Shown: positions 50,637 to 60,656 of the stretch, one piece after another
How the letters are laid out: each line of letters opens with the position of its first letter
Position numbering within the stretch: position 1 is the first letter of the stretch
Assembly: GCA_000512675.1 (NCBI GenBank)
Contig: AXCJ01000001.1
Span: 113,501-177,500 of the forward strand
Reading direction: 5' to 3'
DNA from: Candidatus Xenolissoclinum pacificiensis L6
Lineage (GTDB): Bacteria; Pseudomonadota; Alphaproteobacteria; Rickettsiales; Anaplasmataceae
Length of the DNA stretch: 64,000 nucleotides
Program-made: the position numbers and the translations under genes
Notes under the pieces: generated by a model
What the model was told of the DNA's origin: nothing
The model's database searches: none
The model's input: only the letters and a program-made list of their open reading frames with translations

Positions 50637-52121
50637 ATGCAGAATATTATACCTCAAATCAAAAACATAGTAGTCCTAATGTTAGAAAACAGATCTTTTG
50701 ATAACATTGTAGGATGGCTATATGATAAAAAAATATCTCCGAAGCAATTTATTATTCCCCAAGGGTCTTCTCCTGATTATTATGACGGATTGCATTCCTT
50801 AATCAACACTGATGTACTGAATTTGAACGGCAGAAAACCTGAATTTGTTAGTGTAACACATGGAACATCTCACTATAATATTCCTTCTGTAGATCCTGAT
50901 CACACATACCAAGCTCTTAATAAGCAAATCTATTACAGCAGAGAACCAATAGAAGGGGATACTGCTCCACTGGATGGTTTTGTTCGACAATTCGCTTCAC
51001 AAGAAGATGTAAAGGATCCTTATGAAGTCATGCAAATGTATACACCAGAACAATTACCTGTTACTACTCAATTGGCCAGAAATTTTGCTGTATCAGATAG
51101 GTGGTTCTCCTCTGTACCAACACAAACTCTTCCGAACAGAGCATTTCTGCACTCAGGAACTTCCGAAGGACATGTAAATAATAGTGATAATTATATTTTC
51201 GACGAAAAAACAATTTTTGAAGTGCTAGATGATTATCAAGTAAGTTGGAAAGTATATTCCGATTCTGGAATTTTACCGTCTCTCGTCAGAATGAATTTTC
51301 GAAACTTACAAAAATTTGAGTATAGAAAACAATTCCTTAATTTTGAAGATTTTATAAAAGACGCTGAAAAAGGAGAATTACCAAGTTATTCTTTTCTTGA
51401 GCCTATGTTCCTTATAACAAACAAATTACTCATGAATCCAGATAATCGGGTCACTAGTGGACATCCACCATATAATATGTTTTCTACAGAGATGTTCATT
51501 GCAAAAGTTTACAATACCATCTTCTCTAATCCAAAAAACGATGATACTTTATTACTCATAACCTATGACGAACATGGGGGAATCTACGATCATGTAAGCC
51601 CTCCTTGGGGAGCAACACCTCCGGATGATAAAAGCAATCCAGGACAATATAATTTTTCCTTCAATAGATTTGGTATACGTGTACCTACTATAGCTATTTC
51701 CCCTTGGATACCAGAAGGAGTTGTATTTAGATCCTTTGGAGCCCCTTATGATCATACAAGTATACTTGCTACAATAATGGACTGGAAAAACATCCCAAGA
51801 CATTCCCTAAGAAGCAAACGCGTTGCTAATGCACAGAATATTTCTTCAATATTTACGCTAGACTCACCAAGAAAAATAAATAGATTAATTTCTACTCCTT
51901 ATAATGCAGAAGCAAGCAAAGAATCTATAACAGAGTATGAGAATAAGACAGCATCTGACTTAGAAAAAGCAATTTTAAGTTGTTATTTCTTATATAACAA
52001 TCAACGTAGACAGATCCCTATCGCGAAATCAGAAATCATAAAACTATTAGGTGACTGCAAAACTAAAAAGAATATAGGAGATAAAGTTTGTGAATTAACA
52101 GACCAAAAAGATATCCAATAG
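50637..52121 (+). CDS. Phosphoesterase of the phospholipase C / acid phosphatase family (PF04185)
   Basis: A 494-residue enzyme of the family that includes bacterial non-hemolytic phospholipase C, Francisella AcpA and plant NPC. VVLMLENRSFDNIVGWLYD holds the first metal-binding and catalytic residues, THGTSHYNIPSVDPDHTY and LLITYDEHGGIYDHVSPP follow in the expected order, and PYDHTSILATIMDW completes the site. It should hydrolyse phospholipid or phosphate esters. Unlike secreted members it lacks any signal peptide, so it is either cytosolic or exported by a Sec-independent route. Upstream and downstream genes are unrelated; IS debris follows. Rare among the intracellular alphaproteobacteria that I know. 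Confidence 0.88.
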   Translation: MQNIIPQIKNIVVLMLENRSFDNIVGWLYDKKISPKQFIIPQGSSPDYYDGLHSLINTDVLNLNGRKPEFVSVTHGTSHYNIPSVDPDHTYQALNKQIYYSREPIEGDTAPLDGFVRQFASQEDVKDPYEVMQMYTPEQLPVTTQLARNFAVSDRWFSSVPTQTLPNRAFLHSGTSEGHVNNSDNYIFDEKTIFEVLDDYQVSWKVYSDSGILPSLVRMNFRNLQKFEYRKQFLNFEDFIKDAEKGELPSYSFLEPMFLITNKLLMNPDNRVTSGHPPYNMFSTEMFIAKVYNTIFSNPKNDDTLLLITYDEHGGIYDHVSPPWGATPPDDKSNPGQYNFSFNRFGIRVPTIAISPWIPEGVVFRSFGAPYDHTSILATIMDWKNIPRHSLRSKRVANAQNISSIFTLDSPRKINRLISTPYNAEASKESITEYENKTASDLEKAILSCYFLYNNQRRQIPIAKSEIIKLLGDCKTKKNIGDKVCELTDQKDIQ

Positions 52122-52177
52122 AACAGACACTCTATTGAATCCTGCAAGTTCATCTACAGCATGTTCTACGCAGGATT
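52116..52177 (+). terminator. Two stem-loops overlapping the end of the phosphoesterase gene
   Basis: CAATAGA (52116-52122) pairs with TCTATTG (52131-52137), and AATCCTGC (52138-52145) pairs with GCAGGATT (52170-52177). They overlap or directly follow the stop codon. No T run follows, so termination is only a suggestion. Confidence 0.35.
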
Positions 52178-52196
52178 ATATGTAGTGCAAAATATT

Positions 52197-52262
52197 AGGT
52201 TCTGTTTCCATAAGGAAAAGAAAGTTTCAAGTGATAAAGCAGAAATAAAAAGAGATAATGAA
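52197..52262 (+). mobile_element. IS5-type left-end fragment
   Basis: AGGTTCTGTTTCCATAAGG and the next 45 bp match the left end at 7388. The element is cut off where IS1-family sequence begins at about 52268. Confidence 0.55.
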
Positions 52263-52267
52263 ATTAT

Positions 52268-52738
52268 GGTATTGCCGAACAACTATAGATAAAAAGCAAC
52301 TCAAGATGATCTTGATATAAAAAGATTATGAGAAACGCGACAATCATTCTTATGGAGTGGATATATCGTTTTGTTTTCTATTAAAACGAGCAAAATAATG
52401 GTAAATGAGAAAATTTGTAGATTCTACCCAAGAGATTTCAGATTTGGTAATATGATGAACGTTGGATAGTATAACCTGTCCTCCATTCTTTGGTCTTTTT
52501 TATATTGTTTTTTCAATCCAGATAGATATCAGTTTATTATTATCCCTGTAAGTCTTTCTATTGTCCTAATTCCTTAATTCTCTCTATATAACTTGATTAC
52601 TTTCAATCTATCTGATCCACTATACTTTTTACTTTCGCAACGCTTGCAATTTCCTTCCATATCGCACCTTAGCATGTCTGTGTTTCCTTTCTGACAAATT
52701 CATCTGTCCTTGTCTCTCTTTAATCGTCAATGCCAATT
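52268..52738 (-). mobile_element. Collapsed IS1-family element
   Basis: On the minus strand InsA codons (NCKRCESKKYSGSDRLKV, GIRTIERLTGI) run from 52738 to about 52490 and are joined to an InsB C-terminus (RFNRKTKRYIHSIRMIVAFL) at 52440-52268. The catalytic middle of InsB is missing. It is the same element type whose two halves flank the CheD-like gene at 1508-3832. Confidence 0.72.
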
Positions 52739-52761
52739 ATTGCATATAAAAACAAAACCCT

Positions 52762-53224
52762 AGGTTCTGTTGACTAAGGAAATAAATAGCCCTAAGAAGG
52801 TAGTAGGAGATAAAATGAAGTGATAACAGATTATAATATTCCCTATGACAAATTATCATCATCTAGAAGACAGAGCATGGTAATTTATCAAGCAGCAAAA
52901 AAGAAAAGCATATAAGAAAACCTGAGATTATAGAAGGGGTATATTTCATATTGAAAGGAGGATCTCAGTGGAGATTGTTGCCAGAAGTTTATGGTAGATG
53001 GGAGACAGTATATAGATGATTTATAAGGTGGAAGAATAAAGGAATATGGATAAAAATGTTCAAAAGTGTTGCGACGGGGATTTGCAAGAAGTAATGATAG
53101 ACAGTACTATATAGAGCACATGCTTATGCAACAGGGGATGGCAATGAAGAAGAAGGCTTAGAAAGATAGGAGGATTTACTTCCAAGATATAGGCCTTCAT
53201 TGCCCCTTATATAAACAGAACCTA
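52762..53224 (+). mobile_element. IS5-type element with both ends, internally deleted
   Basis: Bounded by AGGTTCTGTT (52762) and AACAGAACCTA (ending 53224). Inside are GVYFILKGGSQWRLLPEVYG, VYRWFIRWKNKGIWIKMFK and a short VMIDSTI start, then frameshifts. The C-terminal half is deleted. CTAG flanks both ends. From 53225 to 53587 I see no feature other than the promoter-distal flank of lon. Confidence 0.75.
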
Positions 53225-53587
53225 GGATATTTAATAAAATTATAGGGTTATACATAACTTCATGTCTGATTCTGCATAAACGTAGTAAGTATAGCCTGTA
53301 CTCCATATCAATCCCATCTTTCACATAAAGCCCTGCAAATACCAAACAAATATACCATTATTTATACAAGCTATATACATCACAACCTCTGATCAAGATG
53401 GTGATGATTTATCAATTTTCTTAGAGAAGATTATCTTATATTTACCAGTATACGTACCCTAATCTTCATTTCAATCCACCCCACAGACAGTACGAAACCC
53501 TCTGAGATAACTCAAATTTTCTGCAAAATTACTATATTATCGCAGTTAATTCAACCCCACGAATCAATTATGATACTCAAAACACCA

Positions 53588-56083
53588 TCATGATTTCGTA
53601 TCATCTGGAAGTACATCTTCATCTAATGAAATTACTTTTTTCACTAGTGCAATCTCCATAACATCTTCCACAGTACCTACTGTGATAATTTTTATATCTC
53701 TACTATGTTTAAGGACATATTTCTCTACCTCCTGGATATCTTTTTCATTTGATTTCGGAATAAGCACAGTATCTATGTTTGTTCTAGATGCGGCCAACAT
53801 CTTTTCTTTTAATCCCCCAATTTCCATAACTTGACCACGAAGACTTACTTCCCCTGTCATTGCAACAGAACGTTTAACAGGAATATCTGTAAACAAGGAA
53901 ATAATAGCCGTAAAAACGGTGACTCCCGCTGATGGGCCGTCCTTAGGAGTTGCACCTTCAGGCACATGGACATGCACATCATGCTTCTTAAAATATTGAG
54001 TTGTAAATCCAAAACGCATACAATTGGCTCCGATATAACTATGCACCATCTGTATAGATTCTTTCATCACATCACCTAAAGTACCAGTATATTTCAATGT
54101 CCCTTTACCTGGAGTCTTTACTACTTCAACATACAGAATTTTACCTCCATAGGCAGTATATGCCAACCCAGCAACAACACCGACAAGATCTTCAGACACA
54201 ATATCATCACTGGAAAACTTACTCACTCCAGCATATTTACTCAAATTGGAAGTCCCAACATGCAACTTCTCTGCCTTGCCTCGAATTATCGACGTCAATG
54301 CTTTACGTGCCAAATTCGCAATCTCACGTCTAAGTCCTCTTACACCACTCTCTTTGGTATATTCATTAATTATCTTTTTAACTGCAAAGTCTGAAATAGA
54401 TAACTCTCCCTTAGCAATCCCATGCTCTTCCCCCACAGATTTGATTAAATGATTCCTTGCAATTTTTAACTTCTCATATTCAGTATATCCTGGCAAATAA
54501 ATTATCTCTAATCTATCAAACAAGGGACGTGGTATCTCTGATACATCATTCGCTGTTGCTATGAACATAACAGAAGATAGATCAATCGATATCTCTATAT
54601 AATTATCAACAAAATGATGATTGTGATCAGGATCTAATACTTCCAACAAAGCAAAAGCTGGATCACCTCTATAATCAGAACGGATCTTATCGATTTCATC
54701 TAGCAAAAACACAGGATTCATCTTTTTAGCTTTCTTCAGGTTCTGTACTATTCGACCTGGTAAGGCTCCGATATAAGTTCTCCTATGACCACGAATCTCA
54801 GATTCATCCCTAACCCCTCCTAGTGCCATCCTGACAAATGGTCTATCCAAGGCAGACGCAACAGAACTAACAAGAGATGTTTTACCAACACCTGGAGGAC
54901 CAACAAGACAAATAATCGAACCCTGTGTCTTACTAGTGCGTTTCATAACCGCTAGATACTCTATGATACGCTCTTTAACTTTCTCCAATCCGTAATGATT
55001 CTTATTTAATATCTCCTCAGCTTTCTCTATATTGACTTCTGACTTAGAGTATTTCTCAAAAGGTATATCTAGTATCCAATCTAGATACCCTCTTAAAACA
55101 GAAGCTTCTGCTGACATAGGACTCATAATCTTTAGTTTAGAGAGCTCAGATAGTACTTTTTCCTTAGATTCTTGATCAATCTTTAAAGCATTCACTTTCT
55201 TTTCTAAGATACTCAAATCATTAGCATCAACATGCTCTCCCTCACCCAGCTCTTTCATAATGGCTTTCATTTGCTCATTAAGGTAGTATGTCTTCTGGGT
55301 AGTCTCCATCTGAGAACGGATTCTATCTTTTATGCTTTTCTCTATCGTTAAAAGCTTAATACTTTTTTGTAGAAGCATATAAACCGTTTCCATCACACTA
55401 ATTACTGAGTCCTCAGAAAGGATCTTTTGTTTTTCATCTTGTTTTATACTTAAATGCATGATAATGGCATAAGCAACACGCAGGGGATCCTTCAAGTCAT
55501 TTATACTTACAAGTGTATCTTGGGAAATCTTATTATCATCTAATACAACAAAAGCTTCAAAACTTTTCAGTATCATCGTATGCAAAACATAAATATTTTC
55601 CTCATCCTCCGCACTATATGTAGGATCTGGTAATAATTTCAGTTTTGCAACAAAAAATGAGTTATCTTCAACAGATACTTTTTCCGGAAAAGCTCTGCTT
55701 TCTATTTTAAGCAAAGTCTTTATAGAACTATCAGGCAACTTAATCACCTGCAAGATATAAGCCACCACTCCCACTCTATACATAGACTCTTCATCAGGTT
55801 CTTCAACTGATTCATCTGGTTGAGCAACAAGAAAAACCTTCTTATTTCTGGAAGAATTGTAAGAAAATTGCAAAGCATCAACAGATTTAGCCCTTCCAAC
55901 TAACAAAGGCACACAATCCCCAGGAAAAAAAATTGTATTCCTAAGGGTGATTATTGGAAGCATCAATTCACCCCCAGAAACACCCATAGAATCCTCTTCA
56001 ATACAGAGATCACCAGATTGATCAGGATTCTCTACATCATTATATTTACGGCTATTATCATCATTCTGATCAAAAAACATCAA
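53588..56083 (-). CDS. lon: ATP-dependent protease Lon
   Basis: A cytosolic AAA+ serine protease that degrades damaged and regulatory proteins. The N-domain begins at LPIITLRNTIFFPGDCVPLL after a 40-residue acidic leader; Walker A VGPPGVGKTSL is near residue 394; the catalytic Ser-Lys pair lies in PKDGPSAGVTVF (Ser near 717) and GGLKEKMLAA (Lys near 760). 831 residues. It is downstream of hemJ on the same strand with a 73-bp spacer. Confidence 0.97.
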   Translation of the reverse strand: MMFFDQNDDNSRKYNDVENPDQSGDLCIEEDSMGVSGGELMLPIITLRNTIFFPGDCVPLLVGRAKSVDALQFSYNSSRNKKVFLVAQPDESVEEPDEESMYRVGVVAYILQVIKLPDSSIKTLLKIESRAFPEKVSVEDNSFFVAKLKLLPDPTYSAEDEENIYVLHTMILKSFEAFVVLDDNKISQDTLVSINDLKDPLRVAYAIIMHLSIKQDEKQKILSEDSVISVMETVYMLLQKSIKLLTIEKSIKDRIRSQMETTQKTYYLNEQMKAIMKELGEGEHVDANDLSILEKKVNALKIDQESKEKVLSELSKLKIMSPMSAEASVLRGYLDWILDIPFEKYSKSEVNIEKAEEILNKNHYGLEKVKERIIEYLAVMKRTSKTQGSIICLVGPPGVGKTSLVSSVASALDRPFVRMALGGVRDESEIRGHRRTYIGALPGRIVQNLKKAKKMNPVFLLDEIDKIRSDYRGDPAFALLEVLDPDHNHHFVDNYIEISIDLSSVMFIATANDVSEIPRPLFDRLEIIYLPGYTEYEKLKIARNHLIKSVGEEHGIAKGELSISDFAVKKIINEYTKESGVRGLRREIANLARKALTSIIRGKAEKLHVGTSNLSKYAGVSKFSSDDIVSEDLVGVVAGLAYTAYGGKILYVEVVKTPGKGTLKYTGTLGDVMKESIQMVHSYIGANCMRFGFTTQYFKKHDVHVHVPEGATPKDGPSAGVTVFTAIISLFTDIPVKRSVAMTGEVSLRGQVMEIGGLKEKMLAASRTNIDTVLIPKSNEKDIQEVEKYVLKHSRDIKIITVGTVEDVMEIALVKKVISLDEDVLPDDTKS

Positions 56084-56156
56084 TTACAGAGAAATTATAC
56101 GCAACGTTGAAAAAGAATTGTAGCATCATATAAATAAAATGTACATACAGCTATAT

Positions 56157-56591
56157 TCATCGGAAAGGTTTTATTACAACAACAAAAACTATAATCATCA
56201 TACATAGAGTAATCAACTCATTGATAATTTTATAAAACAAAGCACTATGAGAGTTCACATTATTTGCAAACTTACGTTGAAAATGAACCATAAAACAAGT
56301 CATTACCAACATAAGAAATACAAATAACATTTTAATATGAAACCAGATTGCATAAAAAGCGTCAGTCGCATATCCCATCACTAGTCCAGAACAAACAGCA
56401 ATAACTGTAGCAGGCAACAAGATAATATATAACAATCGTCTTTCCATTATCGCAAACACACTCCTTATCTCAGAAAAGTCATATTTAACATGATAAGAAT
56501 ATATTCTAGGCAGATACAACATACCCGCCATCCATGATATCACAGAGATAATATGAAAAGACTTTACAGTTTTAAAGAGATAATAATTCAT
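56157..56591 (-). CDS. hemJ: Protoporphyrinogen oxidase HemJ
   Basis: An inner-membrane protein that oxidises protoporphyrinogen IX in heme synthesis. The 144-residue protein has four spans and the conserved histidine in VKSFHIISVISWMAGMLYLP with RIYSYH, plus the lysine in WFHIKMLFVFLM. Its start overlaps the stop of the CADD-like gene by 4 nt, so the two are translationally coupled. Confidence 0.93.
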   Translation of the reverse strand: MNYYLFKTVKSFHIISVISWMAGMLYLPRIYSYHVKYDFSEIRSVFAIMERRLLYIILLPATVIAVCSGLVMGYATDAFYAIWFHIKMLFVFLMLVMTCFMVHFQRKFANNVNSHSALFYKIINELITLCMMIIVFVVVIKPFR

Positions 56592-57304
56592 AACGCATAT
56601 TCAACATTTAAATATTTCTTATCAATATGTATCTCTTGATACATATATTCATCCAAAAAGCTATAAAACGCCTTACATAACATTTCAGCACCTTTGTATA
56701 CTAATTCAATTTTCTTTTTGTCATTTAGCATCATAATTGCATCTTCTATCTGTTTAGTATGCCATATATCTAACTCAGAGTGGACCTTAAAAAAGCTCAG
56801 AGCCTTATCATCTAGTTTGTACCCATAGAATTCTGTCATAATTTTAAGTTTAGCCTGAGATAACGTCGCAAAACTGTATTCATATGCATACAACGCACCC
56901 AACCCCTGCTCATAAGAAAAATATGCACAATCCGTAAATGCCTTCAATAAATTCATAGCATGCACAGAATATTTGGCATTATTCCGAATATAATCCTCTG
57001 ATATAGACAAAGAAGTGGCAAAATCAATCCACAAATCAGAATGTCTAGCTTCACCAGAAAACCCTTCTTCTTCTGCGATGTTTTCAAACAATATTTTACG
57101 TATATTGTAGTTATCACATCCTGCATAAATTAATGCAATCGCCCTCGGAAAACCTTCAATATGATGATAATAAGCGCATACATATTCACGTATATCATGC
57201 AAAGATGCCCTACCTGTCTGCCAAGCCTCATAAAATCTTGTCTTTAAAAGATCATATTTTTTTATCAATTCTTTTACATCATCTAAATTAAGACTCATAC
57301 TCAC
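56588..57304 (-). CDS. CADD-like di-metal oxygenase (PqqC/TenA fold), candidate pABA synthase
   Basis: A 238-residue protein resembling chlamydial CADD (CT610), a heme-oxygenase-fold di-metal enzyme that makes p-aminobenzoate for folate from its own tyrosine and lysine. Metal ligands are visible in AEEEGFSGEARHSDLW (Glu and H88), YAYEYS (E142) and HSELDIWHTKQ (H175, D179, H182). Y25 in RFYEAW aligns with CADD Tyr27, and K152 aligns with the CADD sacrificial Lys152 in the helix before TEFYGY. It overlaps hemJ by 4 nt. PqqC-like alternatives are less likely without pqq genes. Alignment was made by eye. Confidence 0.85.
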   Translation of the reverse strand: MSMSLNLDDVKELIKKYDLLKTRFYEAWQTGRASLHDIREYVCAYYHHIEGFPRAIALIYAGCDNYNIRKILFENIAEEEGFSGEARHSDLWIDFATSLSISEDYIRNNAKYSVHAMNLLKAFTDCAYFSYEQGLGALYAYEYSFATLSQAKLKIMTEFYGYKLDDKALSFFKVHSELDIWHTKQIEDAIMMLNDKKKIELVYKGAEMLCKAFYSFLDEYMYQEIHIDKKYLNVEYAL

Positions 57305-57584
57305 CTATAACAATTCGTAAAAAACAAACTTGATTTTAGCATAAAAATCATATTATTTTCAATATAAAGCAAAGGACTTGAGTAGATTATAATAGCATGC
57401 GGGTTCTGTCCATTAAATAAAAAGCATCTCTAAAGCGAAAAAATACACAATATTTGGGTTAACAAATAAATTATCTGCAGAACACAAAACAATAGTATTT
57501 CGAAGTGTTTTTGAATAAGTTTTGAATAATGGGTGATTATATGTTATAATTTTCTTTTATGCTGGGCTTTGAGTTGTAATTATT

Positions 57585-57986
57585 GTGAAACAAGAAAACC
57601 ATACAAGTGAATTTAAAACAAACAACAACAGATCTGCAAGTGCCAAAAATAAAATCAAAAAGAAAATTACCGGAACTCTGTCGGACTCACTAGGGAAATT
57701 AAAGATCCAAGACTCTAGAAGTAAAACAAATGCTAAAAAAAGTGTCAGAGAGCTTAAAGCCAAAATAATTGAGATGTTGCCCGGAGCAATGTGTAAGGTC
57801 AAACTGATCGGAGCAGAGTATGAAAGTAAAGACATAGAACTAATTGCTTATACTGCTGGTAGAATCAAGAAAAGTCGTATTAGGGTCGTTGTAGGTGATA
57901 TTGTAACCATTGAAGTTCAAAACAGAGGTAGAATCACCGATAGCAAAGCAAGATTGGTATATCGTCACAAACTTTCTGATTCCTAG
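57585..57986 (+). CDS. infA: Translation initiation factor IF-1 with basic N-terminal extension
   Basis: IF-1 binds the ribosomal A site during initiation. The last 75 residues are a full IF-1 OB fold: KIIEMLPGAMCKVKLIG, ELIAYTAGRIKKSRIRVVVG and KARLVYRHK. From the GTG at 57585 an additional 58 residues, rich in Lys, Ser and Asn, precede it; no ATG is available closer to the usual start. The maf gene starts immediately after the stop. Confidence 0.92.
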   Translation: MKQENHTSEFKTNNNRSASAKNKIKKKITGTLSDSLGKLKIQDSRSKTNAKKSVRELKAKIIEMLPGAMCKVKLIGAEYESKDIELIAYTAGRIKKSRIRVVVGDIVTIEVQNRGRITDSKARLVYRHKLSDS

Positions 57987-57987
57987 A

Positions 57988-58554
57988 ATGTCCTTTATAC
58001 TTGCCTCCTCTTCGCAACGTAGAATTGATTTACTTCGCAGTATTGGTATTATACCAAATCGCATAATACCCCCAGAAATTGATGAAGTTCCTCACAAGAA
58101 CGAATTGCCGAAACAATTTGTAAATCGTATGGCAAAAGAGAAAGCACAGAATATCTATTCTAGGTATAGCGATAGCATCGTTGTTGCCGCAGATACCATA
58201 ACAGCAGTTGGAAGAAGAATTATACCTAAAGCACACAATGATAACGATATACATAAATTTATTAAAATGTTATCCGGGCGTAGAAGCAAAGTATACACAT
58301 CAGTATGCGTCATGTATCAAGGATGCGTATGTTTAAAAACAACTGAAACAATTATAAAGCTCAAACGTGTCACAGACGAAGAATTAGCTAGATATATAAC
58401 ATCTAAAGAAGGACTTGGTAAATCAGCAGGATGTAATTTCCAAGGATATGCCTCCAGATTTCTTATATTTTGCTCAGGATCTTATACTGGATTAATAGGA
58501 TTACCAATATATGAAACAGCAAATCTGTTATCTAGTTGTGGTGTCATAATTTAG
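57988..58554 (+). CDS. maf: Maf-like nucleotide pyrophosphatase
   Basis: A house-cleaning nucleoside triphosphate pyrophosphatase. SFILASSSQRRIDLLRSIG is the N-terminal signature, VVAADTITAVG holds the catalytic aspartate, and FLIFCSGSYTGLIGLPIYE the C-terminal block. I start at the ATG at 57988, 1 nt after infA stops; the longer upstream frame lies inside infA. 188 residues. The infA-maf order is common in alphaproteobacteria. Confidence 0.93.
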   Translation: MSFILASSSQRRIDLLRSIGIIPNRIIPPEIDEVPHKNELPKQFVNRMAKEKAQNIYSRYSDSIVVAADTITAVGRRIIPKAHNDNDIHKFIKMLSGRRSKVYTSVCVMYQGCVCLKTTETIIKLKRVTDEELARYITSKEGLGKSAGCNFQGYASRFLIFCSGSYTGLIGLPIYETANLLSSCGVII

Positions 58555-58739
58555 TAAACTAAAACATCAGGAAAAAGTTTTCTCTTGTTTTGTCGATGTA
58601 CTTTCATATCATAGATAAATTACATATACTCACAGGTCGTTCTATAGCACATATTCTTTTTCCATAACACCTAACAAAACCTTAATAAACCCATATTGAC
58701 ATTTCATAGTATATATCGTAACATTAACTACGTTTGTGA

Positions 58740-58812
58740 GCCAGCTTAGCTCAACTGGGAGAGCAACTGATTTGTAATCAGTAGGTTATGGGTTCGGGTC
58801 CTATAGCTGGCA
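58740..58812 (+). tRNA. tRNA-Thr (anticodon TGT)
   Basis: A complete 73-nt cloverleaf: acceptor GCCAGCT pairs with AGCTGGC, the D arm contains AGCTCAACTGGGAGAGC, the anticodon stem ACTGA/TCAGT encloses TTTGTAA (anticodon TGT, reads ACA), and the T loop is GGTTCGGGTCC-like. Discriminator A; CCA is not encoded. Confidence 0.97.
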
Positions 58813-58825
58813 CGTTATTTGTTAT

Positions 58826-59374
58826 ATGTCTTCCTTTCTCTATAAAGTGGTTGCCAGTGTTGATTCTGTATCCCTTATCACAACGCCACAGATAGTTTTT
58901 ATAGGCAAGTCAAATGTGGGAAAATCTTCCCTGATTAATGCATTGCTCAAAAGAAAGCTCGCGTACTCTTCCAAAACACCTGGAAAAACCAGAGCGATTA
59001 ATCTCTTTAAAACAGAACAAGAGTTTTTGCTCGTTGACGTTCCAGGGTATGGTTATGCAAAAAGGTCAAAGGATGAACGTCAGATCTGGGAAAATATTGT
59101 AGATTTATTCCTACGTACTAATGTTAGTTCTATTAAACTTGTCTTTTTACTTATAGACTGTCGTCATGAATTAAAAGAAATAGATATACAAGCAATACAC
59201 TATATAAAATCCATGAATCTCAATAATATTGTAATTCTAACAAAATCAGATAAGAAAATGCATAGTGGGCTACGAGAAACATTAGAATCTTCTTATACTA
59301 TGGAAACTATAGCATATGGTAAATACACGAAAAACACTCAAATATATTCTATAATCAATAAATATATGAGTTAA
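58826..59374 (+). CDS. engB: Ribosome biogenesis GTPase YsxC/EngB
   Basis: A TRAFAC-class GTPase needed for large-subunit assembly. G1 GKSNVGKSSLINALL, G2/G3 TPGKTRAINLF and DVPGYGYAKRS, and G4 LTKSDKKM are present. 182 residues, normal. It begins 14 nt after tRNA-Thr. The 59375-59766 stretch after it holds nothing recognisable. Confidence 0.96.
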   Translation: MSSFLYKVVASVDSVSLITTPQIVFIGKSNVGKSSLINALLKRKLAYSSKTPGKTRAINLFKTEQEFLLVDVPGYGYAKRSKDERQIWENIVDLFLRTNVSSIKLVFLLIDCRHELKEIDIQAIHYIKSMNLNNIVILTKSDKKMHSGLRETLESSYTMETIAYGKYTKNTQIYSIINKYMS

Positions 59375-59766
59375 TCTAACCACCTAAAAATTTATCATTA
59401 GATAAAAATCATGAAAAATAAATATCATTTTACTTAACATGTAATGATATAACAAAAGATGTTCATATATCAAAAATATAGAAGTAAATACAGTCAAAAA
59501 AAATAGCAAATAAGTTAGTCTATGTTACCAAAACAAGTGTTATAGCCTCTTTTATCTTAACTATATACCTCCATTAAAAATCCGTATATCTCAAAATCTA
59601 ATTTAAAGTTTAGCATTATCGAATATAACCTCCCATGTTGTTATTATCTATACGCAGTATCAAGATCTACCACATGTGTCAAACCTATCCACTAGAAATA
59701 CTTACAAACATTATTCAGATACAGAAAATAATATCTACTCATATTACCAACAAATTAGCAGTTCTT

Positions 59767-60543
59767 AAGCACCGTTAACAAAGCGTTAAACTTAGTTCAG
59801 AATGCATGTAACAAATAACATACAAGAAATGATGGATAGAAGATTATACCCGATTGAAAAATTTGATGAGATGATTATTGCCAATCATCTAAAAGAGTTA
59901 CATCTCGAAAGGATGACCACCAATCATTAGTCATTATCAAAAGTATTCTGTGCAATATTTGTAATAAGAATGGAACTACCATGTAGAGAGATCTCCCTAG
60001 TGCTATGGAAGATGGTACAGTATATAATATGAAATTCCAAAGCGGGAATGAAAGGAGATAGAAGAAGATAGTATCTATTTTACAAAATACCGAGGATTTA
60101 AAAGTAAATATAGTGATCTATGCATTTAAATACCATAGGCATGGAAGAGGTCAAAAGGAAGAAGCATATCTCAATTAAAACTACATTTAGCTATAACACC
60201 AGACTTTAAAATCACGGAGGGTTTTCTAACTGGTGAGAATAAGTCAGATATTAGTTTTGTCAGTGAACTGACAAAAAATGTAGTAGAAGATAAAGGGTAT
60301 GATAGTGATAAACATAGCAGAAAACTACAAGAACTATGCAATATTCCCGTGATATAGAAAAAATATTACTAAACCCATTATATATAACAAACATATATTC
60401 AAATTCCGGTCTAAAATAGAAAATTTCTTGGCTGGACTTAAGGAAAATAGAGGTTTAGCTTTACGATTTGAAAAATCAGACTTATCTTTTTTATCGTTCA
60501 TTGCTCTCGCCTGTACTAAATATCACCTTTGTTAACAGTGCCT
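59767..60543 (+). mobile_element. Most complete copy of the GGCACTGTTAAC-ended IS5-type element
   Basis: A 777-bp unit with imperfect ends (AAGCACCGTTAACAAAG left; the right end is the complement of AGGCACTGTTAACAAAGG). Broken plus-strand frames give KYHRHGRGQKEE, TGENKSDISFVSELTKN, DKGYDSDKHSRKLQELC and LRFEKSDLSFLSFIA, the order of an IS5-type DDE transposase. It is dead, but serves as the parent for the shortened copies at 20255, 40005 and possibly 62183. Confidence 0.82.
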
Positions 60544-60656
60544 AGGAGTGATAGCCATTGTACCACAATCAATAAACATATTTGTCAAGCATTATCCAAT
60601 TATCGCATTAAAAAGTCAGTGAATGTACAGCTCATATAGGTTTTCTGTTTTATATT

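Noticed and set aside
56588..57304. Chlamydial origin of the window because of the CADD-like gene
   Set aside because: CADD-like genes are also known in Rickettsiales, and the degenerate VirB4, DUF2610 and split atp locus point to alphaproteobacteria.
57910..57987. Longer Maf start within infA
   Set aside because: It would add 26 residues overlapping the IF-1 coding sequence; the Maf signature starts exactly at the ATG at 57988.
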